17,511 nucleotides of DNA, from the NCBI GenBank assembly GCA_964657445.1, contig CAZZVB010000083.1, forward strand, positions 1 through 17,511, in the 5' to 3' direction. Below the pieces are notes generated by a model. That model was not told the DNA's origin, did not search any database, and saw only the letters and a program-made list of their open reading frames with translations. This DNA comes from LMUY01 sp964657445. GTDB lineage: Bacteria > Pseudomonadota > Alphaproteobacteria > Acetobacterales > Acetobacteraceae. The translations under genes and the position numbers were made by a program. Position 1 is the first letter of the stretch; each line of letters begins with the position of its first letter. This document shows, piece by piece, positions 1 to 7,177 of this stretch.

Positions 1-1
1 T

Positions 2-595
2 GCCTTTAAGACCCGCTTGGCGACCATCCCAGCCGCGCCATGCTACCTCATGCCGCCAGCAGATCAGCAGGCGGCATGGCAGGAACGGCTTGCGCCGTAT
101 CGCGGGGTGAAGGTGGGCTTCGCTTGGGCTGGAAATCCGCGCGCCACGTCGCCAGGCCTCGCGGCCATCGACCGGCGGCGGTCGATCGATGCGGCATGGC
201 TCATGCCCCTCATTGCCACGCCGGGCCTGGATTGCTTCAGCCTCCAGAAGACCGGCGAGGCAGCGCCGGCTGGAATGACGGATTTCATGGCGGAGATGGA
301 CGATTTCGCCGACACGGCCGCGCTCATCGCCACGCTGGACCTGGTGATCTCCGTCGATACCGCCGTGGCCCACTTGGCGGCGGCGCTGGGCAAGCCCGTC
401 TGGCTGCTGGACCGGTTCGACCCGTGCTGGCGCTGGCTGCGCGGCCGCAACGACAGTCCCTGGTATCCCACCCTGCGCATCTATCGGCAGCCCGCCGCCG
501 GGGAGTGGCGCCCCGTGATGTCCGCGGTGGCGGAGGACCTAACCGGGTTCGCGCGACAGCGCTCCGCTCAGGACACCAAGCCCAGCGCGGAGTAG
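2..595 (+). CDS. Glycosyltransferase (family 9-like) C-terminal domain of a probable TPR protein, 5'-truncated
   Basis: The frame is already open at base 2, so the start lies outside the window and about 197 C-terminal residues are visible. Seen: a Rossmann-like opening with VGFAWAGNP, an IDRRRSI segment, a SLQKTGEAAP stretch, and the block ISVDTAVAHLAAALGKPVW followed by LLDRFDPCWRWLRGR and SPWYPTLRIYRQP. This matches the C-terminal GT-B domain found after TPR repeats in many Acetobacteraceae proteins and resembles family 9 heptosyltransferases; in these families the SVDT-AVAHLA block lies in the nucleotide-sugar site. The acceptor is unknown; surface polysaccharide or protein glycosylation are both possible (inference). 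The stop lies 28 bp inside the convergent zinc-ribbon gene. Whether TPR repeats precede it cannot be seen. Confidence 0.8.
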   Translation, partial: AFKTRLATIPAAPCYLMPPADQQAAWQERLAPYRGVKVGFAWAGNPRATSPGLAAIDRRRSIDAAWLMPLIATPGLDCFSLQKTGEAAPAGMTDFMAEMDDFADTAALIATLDLVISVDTAVAHLAAALGKPVWLLDRFDPCWRWLRGRNDSPWYPTLRIYRQPAAGEWRPVMSAVAEDLTGFARQRSAQDTKPSAE

Positions 596-939
596 AGCCG
601 CGTGCTCGGCGGCCAGGTCTGCATGATGGGCTGACGCCAAACGATGGCCGCCGCAATCAGACAGACGATCAGCGCGGCGCTGCCGGCCCAAGCGCCGATC
701 AACGCCCATGGGCGTGCTGGCTGACGGGGAACCGGCGGGACGAGAGGCTGCGGCAGGCCCGGCGTCGCGACCTCGTCGGCCAGGCTCGCCGGCGCTGGCT
801 CGGGAACTTCCACTGGCTCCACCACCAACGCGACCGGAACCCACTGCTCGTTGCATCGGGCACATCGCACCATGCGGCCCGCCGCAAGCGGGCCGGGAAC
901 ATCGTACTCGGCGGAACAGGAAGGGCACGTGATGCGCAC
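568..939 (-). CDS. Zinc-ribbon (MJ0042-type) single-pass membrane protein
   Basis: 123 residues if the GTG at 937-939 is the start, chosen because the family motif begins at once (VRITCPSCSAEYDVP). The frame stays open far upstream on this strand, but that extension runs antisense through ftsE and has no domain. Seen: two Cys pairs, CPSC (residues 5-8) and CARC (26-29), forming the N-terminal zinc ribbon; a Pro/Glu/Val-rich linker; a hydrophobic helix at about 78-101 (WALIGAWAGSAALIVCLIAA); and a short tail with WPPSTRLYSALGL. The family is common in alphaproteobacteria, usually divergent from ftsE as here, and has no established function. The ribbon would face the cytoplasm if topology is N-in. 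No strong ribosome-binding site precedes the GTG, so the exact start is uncertain. Confidence 0.8.
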   Translation of the reverse strand: MRITCPSCSAEYDVPGPLAAGRMVRCARCNEQWVPVALVVEPVEVPEPAPASLADEVATPGLPQPLVPPVPRQPARPWALIGAWAGSAALIVCLIAAAIVWRQPIMQTWPPSTRLYSALGLVS

Positions 940-950
940 CGCTTGAGTCT

Positions 951-966
951 GCGCAAGGCTTTGCGC
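951..966. promoter_or_regulatory. Perfect inverted repeat in the divergent zinc-ribbon/ftsE promoter region
   Basis: GCGCAA at 951-956 and TTGCGC at 961-966 are perfect inverted copies around the 4-base spacer GGCT. They lie in the 96-bp gap between the zinc-ribbon start (939) and the ftsE start (1036), which must hold the promoters for both directions. A symmetric 6-bp dyad here could bind a dimeric regulator or form a hairpin in the ftsE leader. No convincing -35/-10 pair was found, and at this GC content a 6-bp dyad is not rare, so the regulatory reading is inference. Confidence 0.35.
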
Positions 967-1035
967 GTTGGCAATCGTCTGCGACTCGGACGACGGTGCG
1001 AATGCTTGCTGCGGAGACGGCCGAGAGGAACGCCG

Positions 1036-1695
1036 ATGGTGCGACTGGAGGGTGTAGGACTGCGCTACGGCGATGCCGGCCCGGTCCTGCGCGACCTCAG
1101 CTTCACGGTCGCGCCCGGTGGGTTCCGCTGGCTGCTGGGACCGTCCGGGGCCGGCAAGACTAGCCTGCTGCGGCTGCTCTACCTGGCCAACCGGCCCAGC
1201 GCAGGCCGCCTGTTCGTCCTCGGCCACGACATCGCGGCCGCGACCCGGCGGCAACTGCCGCCGCTGCGGCGGCAGATCGGGGTGGTGTTCCAGGATTTCC
1301 GGCTCATGCCGCATTTGTCCGCCTTCGATAACGTCGCACTGCCGCTACGATTGGCAGGACGTCCCGAGGGCCAAATCCGCGCTGACGTGGACGAGATGCT
1401 GCGCTGGGTCGGCCTGCAGCGCCGCGCCTCGGCGCGCCCGGCCGAGCTCTCCGGCGGCGAGCAGCAGCGGGTGGCCATCGCCCGCGCCGTCATCGCCAGG
1501 CCGCAATTGCTGCTAGCCGACGAGCCGACCGGCAACCTGGACGACCGGCAGGCGGACCGGCTGATGCAGCTCATGGGGGAGCTGAACCGCCTGGGCGCGA
1601 CCGTTATCATCGCCACCCACAATGGCGGTTTGGTGGACCGTTATCCGGCCCACGCGCTGGAACTGGCCGAGGGGCGGCTGGTGCTCGATGGGTAG
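1036..1695 (+). CDS. ftsE: Cell-division ABC transporter ATP-binding protein FtsE
   Basis: 219 residues, normal for FtsE. Seen: Walker A GPSGAGKT (35-42), Q-loop glutamine at 86 (VVFQDFRLMPHLSAFDNVALPL, typical of FtsE), signature LSGGEQQR (138-145), Walker B LLLADEP with Glu163, D-loop NLDD, and H-loop His195 (ATHN). FtsE is the cytoplasmic ATPase that works with FtsX at the division site to control peptidoglycan hydrolases through periplasmic partners. The ATG at 1036 is preceded by GAGAGGA at 1023-1029, a good ribosome-binding site; the longer upstream frame has no homologous domain. The end overlaps the ftsX start by 8 bp, so the two are probably translationally coupled. The next gene's four-helix FtsX architecture separates it from LolD and other ABC ATPases. 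Confidence 0.95.
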   Translation: MVRLEGVGLRYGDAGPVLRDLSFTVAPGGFRWLLGPSGAGKTSLLRLLYLANRPSAGRLFVLGHDIAAATRRQLPPLRRQIGVVFQDFRLMPHLSAFDNVALPLRLAGRPEGQIRADVDEMLRWVGLQRRASARPAELSGGEQQRVAIARAVIARPQLLLADEPTGNLDDRQADRLMQLMGELNRLGATVIIATHNGGLVDRYPAHALELAEGRLVLDG

Positions 1696-2599
1696 GCGTT
1701 CCTTGCTGCGGCCAGCCCGGTTCGACGATCTCGGGCTGCGGCGCGCGCTGTCGGACCGGTTGCTGCCGGCGCTGGTCGGCGCGATGACGTTCCTGGCGGC
1801 GCTCACCCTGGCCGGGGTGCTGGCCGCGTCCGACATCGCGAGCCACTGGGAAAGCGGGGTGGAATCGGTGCTCACCGTGCAAGTGCCGCAGCCCGCTGGC
1901 CCGGCCGGCGAAACGACGCGGCTGGAACGGGTCGTCGGCCTCCTGCACGGCTGGCCCGGCGTGACGGCGGTGCATGTGCTCTCGACCGCGGAGCTGGCGG
2001 AGTTGCTTCGCGCCTGGCTCGGGAATGCGGCCGAAGCCAGTGCGCTGCCGCTGCCGGCCGTGATCGAGGTGCGCCTGGCGCTGGCGGGGATTGGGCCGGA
2101 CGATAACCTGCAGGCCCGGCTTGCAGCGGCGGCGCCCGGCACATACCTCGAAAACCAGGGTCCCTGGGTGAAGCGTCTGACGCTTCTGGCCCGCAGCCTG
2201 CAGGCCTGCGCGGCCGCGGCCTTGCTGCTCGTCGCAGGCGTCGGCGCCGCTGTCGTCGCCGTGGCGACCCGCGCCGGGTTGGCCGCCCGACGGGATGCGA
2301 TCGAGATCGTGCACGGCCTGGGGGCGCCCGACGGCTTCATCGCCAGCCGTTTCGCCAGCCGCGCGACCGCGCTGGCCTTGGCCGGGGCCTGTGCCGGCGC
2401 GGTTTCGGCGCTGCCCGTTCTGGTAGGCTTGGCTACCCTGGCCGGGCCGTTCATCCAGACCGTTCCGGCCGACGCGGCGGTCCCGGTGTTGCCGCTGCCG
2501 CTTTGGCTGTCCGTGGCTGCCCTGCCGGTGATCGCAGGGACGATTGGCTGGCTTACGGCGCAGGCAACGGTCCGTCGCTGGTTGCGGCGGCTCACATGA
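1688..2599 (+). CDS. ftsX: Cell-division permease-like protein FtsX
   Basis: 303 residues from the ATG at 1688, which overlaps the ftsE stop; the earlier in-frame start at 1622 would put unrelated sequence on the N-terminus. Seen: a short cytoplasmic N-terminus, a first membrane helix at about 25-47, a periplasmic domain at about 50-168, then three helices near 172-196, 222-250 and 270-292. The cytoplasmic stretch EIVHGLGAPDGFIASRF (206-222) matches the conserved FtsX segment between helices 2 and 3, the usual FtsE coupling region. FtsX passes the FtsE ATPase cycle to periplasmic wall-hydrolase activators. The periplasmic domain is poorly conserved in sequence, as usual. The stop shares an ATGA overlap with the next gene. 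Confidence 0.93.
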   Translation: MGRRSLLRPARFDDLGLRRALSDRLLPALVGAMTFLAALTLAGVLAASDIASHWESGVESVLTVQVPQPAGPAGETTRLERVVGLLHGWPGVTAVHVLSTAELAELLRAWLGNAAEASALPLPAVIEVRLALAGIGPDDNLQARLAAAAPGTYLENQGPWVKRLTLLARSLQACAAAALLLVAGVGAAVVAVATRAGLAARRDAIEIVHGLGAPDGFIASRFASRATALALAGACAGAVSALPVLVGLATLAGPFIQTVPADAAVPVLPLPLWLSVAALPVIAGTIGWLTAQATVRRWLRRLT

Positions 2600-3219
2600 C
2601 CCTGCGCGCCGTTGCCAAAAGCCTTGCCGTGCTGCTGCTGATTGCAGTGGCCGGGCTTGGGGCAGGGTTAGGGCTGTTTGTCCGCACTGCCTGGCGAACC
2701 CCGGACCCGGCCGTGCACGCCGACGGGATCGTGGCGCTGACCGGGGGGGCGGACCGGGTCGAAACGGCTATGCGCCTGCTCGCTGCGGACCAAGCGAGGG
2801 TTCTGCTGGTCTCGGGCGTGGCACCCGGGGCAGCGCTCTCCGACCTGGCGCGCCGGAGCGGCCTGGACCCGGCATCCGTGGCGAGCCGGGTAACGCTCGG
2901 CCGCACCGCACGGACCACGCTGGGCAATGCGGAGGAAACGGCGGACTGGGTGCAGACGCACGCCATCCGCTCGCTCATCGTCGTCACGGCGGGCTACCAC
3001 ATGCCGCGCGCCTTGCTCGAACTGCAGCGGGCGATGCCAGAAATCCTGCTGCATCCCTGGCCTGTCCAGCCGGACGGCGTCACACCATACAGCGAGGCGC
3101 GGCTGCTGGCAGAGGAGTATGTGAAGCTGTTGGCCGCGTGGGCCGGCCTGTCGGGTCTGCTGCACCAACCCACAGCGACCGTGCTCCGCCACCCTGGGGA
3201 TAACTCTGTGAACGGCTGA
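2596..3219 (+). CDS. YdcF-family (DUF218) envelope protein
   Basis: 207 residues. The ATG at 2596 overlaps the ftsX stop in an ATGA arrangement, indicating coupling. Seen: an N-terminal membrane anchor or uncleaved signal at about 7-30, followed by DUF218 hallmarks: DGIVALTGGADRVETAMRLL (43-62), a VLLVSG strand, GRTARTTLGNAEETADW (102-118), and TAGYHMPRALLEL (131-143). DUF218 proteins share a fold with E. coli YdcF and SanA/ElyC; several members affect envelope integrity or lipid-carrier metabolism, but biochemical activity is not settled. Position directly after ftsEX suggests an envelope or division-linked role (inference). The active domain should face the periplasm. No T-tract terminator follows. 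Confidence 0.85.
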   Translation: MTLRAVAKSLAVLLLIAVAGLGAGLGLFVRTAWRTPDPAVHADGIVALTGGADRVETAMRLLAADQARVLLVSGVAPGAALSDLARRSGLDPASVASRVTLGRTARTTLGNAEETADWVQTHAIRSLIVVTAGYHMPRALLELQRAMPEILLHPWPVQPDGVTPYSEARLLAEEYVKLLAAWAGLSGLLHQPTATVLRHPGDNSVNG

Positions 3220-3516
3220 TCCGCAGACCTTCCAAACTGGGCGAGAAAGCAGGCGCAACATACTCTTCGGACGAGACTTTTTGCCGCCGCGTCAAGCCGG
3301 AACCGCACTGGAGTTATTTATGATATCGCAACGGATAAGTTGTTAGGCATTGATGTCGTTCAATTATTTTCCACGTCGCAGATCCAGGCCGGCCCAAATT
3401 GAGCCGAAACGCAAGGAGATGGCAGGGCGCGCTGGCGATCACGCCAGGCTTGCTGTGGATGATCGTGCGGCCGCACTGCCATGGGGCGGCTTGCCAGGCC
3501 CGGCGGTCAGCCCGCT
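3220..3516. other. 297-bp gap with an AT-rich patch between ydcF and the DUF2125 gene
   Basis: No convincing gene was found. Bases about 3306-3370 are clearly AT-rich against GC-rich surroundings and contain an inverted pair ATTGA (3349-3353) and TCAAT (3360-3364), plus a weak promoter-like pair, TTGTTA at 3340-3345 and AATTAT at 3362-3367 with a 16-base spacer. A 33-codon frame starts at ATG 3419 and ends by overlapping the DUF2125 start, but its AAGGAG lies directly against the ATG and the peptide is unrecognised. The most economical reading is a promoter region for DUF2125 and perhaps the oxidase genes. Confidence 0.4.
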
Positions 3517-4518
3517 ATGACCCGCCTCGCTCGATATGTCCTGCTGGCCGCCGGCCTCGTCGTGACGCTTCTCGTTGCCGCGGACACGCTCGCCTGGTGG
3601 ATGCTCACAGGCCGGATCATGGAGGGCGCCGAGCAGTGGCGCCGTGATCGGCTGGCAGAAGGCTACGTCGTGACGTCGGGGCCGGCCGCGCGCGCCGGAT
3701 GGCCGCTGCGGGCCGAAGTGGTGATCCCGGACGTTGTGCTCGCAACGGACCTGCCCGGGCAGCCGGATGCGGGGGTTTGGCGGATGGGCGCCGTGGGCCT
3801 CGCCTACGCGCCCTGGCGGCCTTCCGAAGTCACGGTCGAGCTCGAGGGGGATCAGAGCATTCAGGCCGGCCAAACCCAGCCCTTCCGGGTCAGCGCGAAC
3901 GAACTGAGCATTGTGGTGCCGCTGACCGAGGCGGGACAAGCGCAGGGCGTCGTGGTCGCCGGCCGCGGCCTGAAAGGGGACCTGGACGCCGGGCCGGTCG
4001 AAATCGGGTCGCTTTGGCTGCGGCTGCAGCAATCCTCCGCCCAGGTGGCGGTGGCCCAACTCAGCTTGCCGATCAAGCAGTTGCCTTTCGGCGGCACGAT
4101 CGGCTCGATCGAGTTGCAGGCCCATACCTCTGCCCCATTGCCGCCGCTGCGTGACGTAGCGGCCGCGGCTACGGCATGGCGGGACGGCGGCGGCCAGCTC
4201 GACCTTAGTGACGTCGCGCTTCGCTGGGGGCCACTCGATATCGCCGGGCGCGCGACCATGAAGCTTGACCGGGACCTGCAGCCGGACGGCGCCGGGCAAC
4301 TCCGCGTGGTCGGCTATACCGAGATCGTGGATGCGCTTGCGCGATCGGGGGCGATCACGAAGGGTGACGCCCGGGTGGCAGGGACACTCCTCGCGCTCGT
4401 ATCGCGTCCCGGGGAGAACGGGGTGCAGGAGGCCGACCTGCCGGTTTCGCTGCATGGACGCATTCTGTCAGTGGGCGCGTTGCCGCTGCTGAAGCTGCCG
4501 CCGCTCGCCCTACCGTGA
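3517..4518 (+). CDS. DUF2125 family protein, membrane-anchored or exported
   Basis: 333 residues from the ATG at 3517, where the signal-anchor begins (MTRLARYVLLAAGLVVTLLV). The in-frame start at 3481 would add 12 residues without hydrophobic content. Seen: one N-terminal helix at about 5-29; then a long beta-rich domain beginning TGRIMEGAEQWRRDRLAEGY, followed by SGPAARAGWPLRAEVVIPDVVL, the usual opening of DUF2125. Further repeats of hydrophobic strands, such as GPLDIAGRATMKLDRDLQP, run to the C-terminus (LPLLKLPPLALP). DUF2125 is widespread in alphaproteobacteria with no assigned function; its layout resembles periplasmic AsmA/YdgA-like beta proteins (inference). It ends 34 bp before cioA and could share a transcript with it. 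Confidence 0.83.
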   Translation: MTRLARYVLLAAGLVVTLLVAADTLAWWMLTGRIMEGAEQWRRDRLAEGYVVTSGPAARAGWPLRAEVVIPDVVLATDLPGQPDAGVWRMGAVGLAYAPWRPSEVTVELEGDQSIQAGQTQPFRVSANELSIVVPLTEAGQAQGVVVAGRGLKGDLDAGPVEIGSLWLRLQQSSAQVAVAQLSLPIKQLPFGGTIGSIELQAHTSAPLPPLRDVAAAATAWRDGGGQLDLSDVALRWGPLDIAGRATMKLDRDLQPDGAGQLRVVGYTEIVDALARSGAITKGDARVAGTLLALVSRPGENGVQEADLPVSLHGRILSVGALPLLKLPPLALP

Positions 4519-4524
4519 TGGACG

Positions 4525-4545
4525 ATATGACCACGTAGCCCATAT
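4525..4545. promoter_or_regulatory. Dyad immediately upstream of the oxidase operon
   Basis: ATATG at 4525-4529 and CATAT at 4541-4545 are perfect inverted 5-mers separated by 11 bases, centred in the 34-bp gap before the cioA ATG. The second arm is followed directly by the GGGGGC ribosome-binding region. It does not match the FNR consensus. It could be an operator acting on oxidase expression, but the arms are short and chance is a fair explanation. Confidence 0.25.
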
Positions 4546-4552
4546 TGGGGGC

Positions 4553-5986
4553 ATGTTCCCGATAGATGCTTTCCACCTTGCCCGGGCCCAGTTCGGCTTC
4601 ACGGTGGCCTTCCACATCACCTTCCCGGCTTTCTCGATCGGGCTGGCCAGCTACCTGATGGTGCTGGAGGCATTGTGGCTGCGGACCGGCAAGCAGGTTT
4701 ACCTCGACCTGTTCCGCTACTGGATCAAGATCTTCTCCATCGGCTTCGCGATGGGCGTCGTGTCCGGCCTGGTCATGTCGTACCAGTTCGGCACCAACTG
4801 GTCGCAATACGCCGATAAAGCCGGGCCGGTGGTCGGCCCCGTCATGGCGTATGAGGTGCTGACGGCGTTCTTCCTCGAAGCCGGCTTCCTCGGCGTGATG
4901 CTGTTCGGGATGGAGCGTGTCGGCCGCAAGCTGCACATGTTCGCCACCTGCATGGTCGCAGGCGGCACGTTCCTGTCGGCATTCTGGATCCTGTCGGTCA
5001 ATAGCTGGATGCAGACGCCCGCCGGCTTCGGCATTGGAGCCGACGGCCGGATGTTCCCGACCGACTACTGGAAGATCGTGTTCAACCCGTCGGTGTTCTA
5101 CCGCGTGCCGCACATGGTGCTCGCGTCGTATCTGATCGTGGCCTTCATCGTGGCCGGCGTCGGCGCGTGGCATATGCTGCACGGGCGCAGCACGCCCGCG
5201 GTGCGCAAGATGTTTTCGATGGCGATGTGGATGGCCGCGATCGTGACGCCGTTGCAGATCGGTATGGGCGACGCGCAGGGGCTGAACACGCTGCAGTACC
5301 AGCCGATGAAGATCGCCGCGATGGAGGGCGACTGGACCCCATCCGGACCCGATGGCGCGCCGCTGATCTTGTTCGGCTTGCCAAACATGGCCAAGGAGCG
5401 GACGGACTATAAGATCGAAATCCCGCATGCCTCGTCATTGATCCTGACGCATAGCTGGAACGGCCGGGTGCCCGGGCTGAAGGAAGTGCCACCGGCGGAC
5501 CGGCCCTACTCGCCCGCCGTGTTCTGGACGTTCCGCGTCATGGTCGGCCTGGGCTTCCTGATGTTCGGCCTGGGTTTGCTGAGTTTGTTGGCCCGCTGGC
5601 GCGGCACGCTGTTCACTAACCGGTGGCTGCACCGGATCGCGCTGGTCATGTCGCCGGCGCCAATCGTGGCCATGCTGTGCGGCTGGATGACGACGGAAAT
5701 CGGCCGGCAGCCTTACACCGTGTATGGCGTTCTGCGAACGATCGACAGCGTCTCGCCCATCGCGCTGCCCGGCGTCGCGACATCCCTGGCCGTTTTCGCT
5801 GTGGTGTATTTCATCGTGTTCGGGGCAGGCATCATGGTCATCCTGCGCATGATGGCGAACCCGCCCGTCGCGGGCGAGACGGGGCTCAACCCCGACAAGC
5901 CGATCCGCTCGGCCGGCATCCATCCCGGCCTGCCCGGTGCCGTGCCCCCCGGGGCCGGCGGCGCGTCGCCCCTGCCGGCGGAGTAG
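4553..5986 (+). CDS. cydA: Cytochrome bd-type quinol oxidase subunit I (CIO type)
   Basis: 477 residues. Integral membrane subunit that oxidises quinol and carries the three hemes of the bd oxidase. Seen: N-terminal RAQFGFTVAFHITF with His21, equivalent to the heme ligand His19 of E. coli; AYEVLTAFFLEAG with Glu101 and Glu109, the conserved acidic pair; VPHMVLASYLIVAF with His187, equivalent to the b558 ligand His186; and GRQP at 384-387. The quinol loop between about 240 and 320 is short, and the length is below the roughly 520 residues of E. coli CydA, which places it in the CioA (cyanide-insensitive) class. Position 388 is Tyr where Trp is normal. The start has GGGGGC just upstream. The stop lies 4 bp before cydB. 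cioA is an equally valid name. Confidence 0.95.
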   Translation: MFPIDAFHLARAQFGFTVAFHITFPAFSIGLASYLMVLEALWLRTGKQVYLDLFRYWIKIFSIGFAMGVVSGLVMSYQFGTNWSQYADKAGPVVGPVMAYEVLTAFFLEAGFLGVMLFGMERVGRKLHMFATCMVAGGTFLSAFWILSVNSWMQTPAGFGIGADGRMFPTDYWKIVFNPSVFYRVPHMVLASYLIVAFIVAGVGAWHMLHGRSTPAVRKMFSMAMWMAAIVTPLQIGMGDAQGLNTLQYQPMKIAAMEGDWTPSGPDGAPLILFGLPNMAKERTDYKIEIPHASSLILTHSWNGRVPGLKEVPPADRPYSPAVFWTFRVMVGLGFLMFGLGLLSLLARWRGTLFTNRWLHRIALVMSPAPIVAMLCGWMTTEIGRQPYTVYGVLRTIDSVSPIALPGVATSLAVFAVVYFIVFGAGIMVILRMMANPPVAGETGLNPDKPIRSAGIHPGLPGAVPPGAGGASPLPAE

Positions 5987-5990
5987 TGGC

Positions 5991-7004
5991 ATGAGCGCCG
6001 AAACGATCGCCACTATCTGGGCCGGGCTGATCGCCTTCGCCGTCCTCGCCTACGTCGTCCTGGATGGCTTCGACCTGGGCGTCGGCATCCTGTTCGCATT
6101 GGACCGCGGCCCGGAAGACCGCAACACGATGGTCAACTCCATCGCGCCGATGTGGGATGGCAACGAAACCTGGCTCGTGCTCGGCGGCGGCGGTTTGTTT
6201 GGCGTCTTCCCGCTGGCCTACGCGGTGATCATGCCGGCGCTGTATCCGACGATCCTGGGCATGCTGTTCGGCCTGATCTTCCGCGGCGTGGCATTCGAAT
6301 TGCGTTTCCGCGCGCAGACCGGCGTCGGCCGGAAGCTTTGGGACCTGTCATTCTTCGGCGGCTCGGCCGTGGCAGCGCTCTGTCAGGGACTGACGCTGGG
6401 CGGCTTGCTGCAGGGCATCCATGTCGTGGACCGGCAGTACGCCGGCGGCTGGTTCGACTGGCTGACGCCGTTCACGGTGCTATGCGGCATCGCGGTGGTC
6501 GTAGGCTACGCCTGGCTTGGCGCATGCTGGCTGGTGTGGCGGACAGAGGGTGCGCTACAGCGCAGCGCCCGCAAGCAGGCCGTGGTGCTTGCCTGGATCG
6601 TGCTGGCGCTGATCATCGCCGTCAGCCTGTGGACGCCATTCCTGAACCCGACCTTCATGCATCGCTGGTTCGGCTGGCCCGGCATTGTGCTGACCAGCCC
6701 GATCCCGATCCTGGTGGGGGTCATCGCCGCCGGGTTCGCGCTCGGAATTCGGCGCAAGCACCACCTCACCCCGTTCCTATGCGCGCTGGCGATCTTCGGG
6801 CTTTGCTTCGCCGGGCTCGGGATCAGCTTCTATCCGCTGATGGTGCCGCCCGACATCACCATCTGGCAGGCGGCTGCGCCCCGGGCCAGCCAGTTGTTCG
6901 TGCTGGTGGGCGCGTCGGTGCTGATCCCGCTGATCCTGTGCTACTCCGGCTTCAGCTACTGGATATTCCGCGGAAAGGTGCAGGCCGGTGCCCACTACCA
7001 CTGA
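5991..7004 (+). CDS. cydB: Cytochrome bd-type quinol oxidase subunit II
   Basis: 337 residues from the ATG at 5991; the earlier in-frame start at 5937 lies inside cydA and adds an Arg/Pro-rich stretch foreign to the family. Seen: IWAGLIAFAVLAYVVLDGFDLGVG at the N-terminus, with the family's DGFDLG (25-30); MVNSIAPMWDGNETWLVLGGGGLFG (47 onward), matching the conserved segment in all CydB; FRGVAFELRFR; and hydrophobic helices through to the C-terminal IPLILCYSGFSYWIFRGKV. It forms the heterodimer core with subunit I and has no hemes of its own. The 4-bp spacing after cydA and the 17-bp overlap with the next small gene show one operon. cioB is an alternative name. Confidence 0.95.
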   Translation: MSAETIATIWAGLIAFAVLAYVVLDGFDLGVGILFALDRGPEDRNTMVNSIAPMWDGNETWLVLGGGGLFGVFPLAYAVIMPALYPTILGMLFGLIFRGVAFELRFRAQTGVGRKLWDLSFFGGSAVAALCQGLTLGGLLQGIHVVDRQYAGGWFDWLTPFTVLCGIAVVVGYAWLGACWLVWRTEGALQRSARKQAVVLAWIVLALIIAVSLWTPFLNPTFMHRWFGWPGIVLTSPIPILVGVIAAGFALGIRRKHHLTPFLCALAIFGLCFAGLGISFYPLMVPPDITIWQAAAPRASQLFVLVGASVLIPLILCYSGFSYWIFRGKVQAGAHYH

Positions 7005-7113
7005 GGTGCAGCCGCTCTGGCGCCGCTTGCTGTGGTTCGTGGGCCTATGGGTCGCCGGCGTGGTGACAGTGGGCGGTGTGGCGGAGGCGCTGCACTGGGC
7101 GCTGAGGCCTTAG
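6988..7113 (+). CDS. DUF2474 small subunit of the CIO-type bd oxidase
   Basis: 41 residues from GTG 6988: MPTTTEVQ, then PLWRRLLWFVGLWVAGVV and TVGGVAEALHWALRP. One membrane helix at about residues 13-35 is preceded by a Trp-Arg-Arg-Leu segment, the hallmark of DUF2474 peptides encoded after cioAB. Such peptides are the probable counterpart of CydX, stabilising the heme-bearing subunit (inference from position and family). The GTG at 6988 is favoured because GGAAAGG at 6972-6978 provides a ribosome-binding site about 9 bases upstream, and it overlaps the cydB stop by 17 bp; GTG 7006 is the alternative, giving 35 residues. It is too short for most gene finders. Confidence 0.82.
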   Translation: MPTTTEVQPLWRRLLWFVGLWVAGVVTVGGVAEALHWALRP

Positions 7114-7177
7114 TTCTCTGGTCCATCAGGGTGTTTGGTTTGTCCGGTCCTGCTCCAGCCGTGCTAGCTAAAGACAG

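Noticed and set aside
40..1035. Long upstream extension of the ftsE frame
   Set aside because: It runs through the glycosyltransferase and zinc-ribbon genes in another frame, has Arg/Gly/Pro-rich shadow composition, and the ATG at 1036 has a good ribosome-binding site and begins the FtsE homology.
940..1314. N-terminal extension of the zinc-ribbon frame on the minus strand
   Set aside because: It lies antisense to ftsE and carries no domain; the zinc ribbon begins at the GTG at 939.
3399..3647. 82-codon frame before the DUF2125 gene
   Set aside because: It overlaps DUF2125 by over 120 bp in another frame and shows shadow-like Arg/Pro/Cys content.
4355..5428. Long minus-strand open frame opposite cydA
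   Set aside because: Low-complexity His/Arg/Glu-rich shadow of the real oxidase gene.
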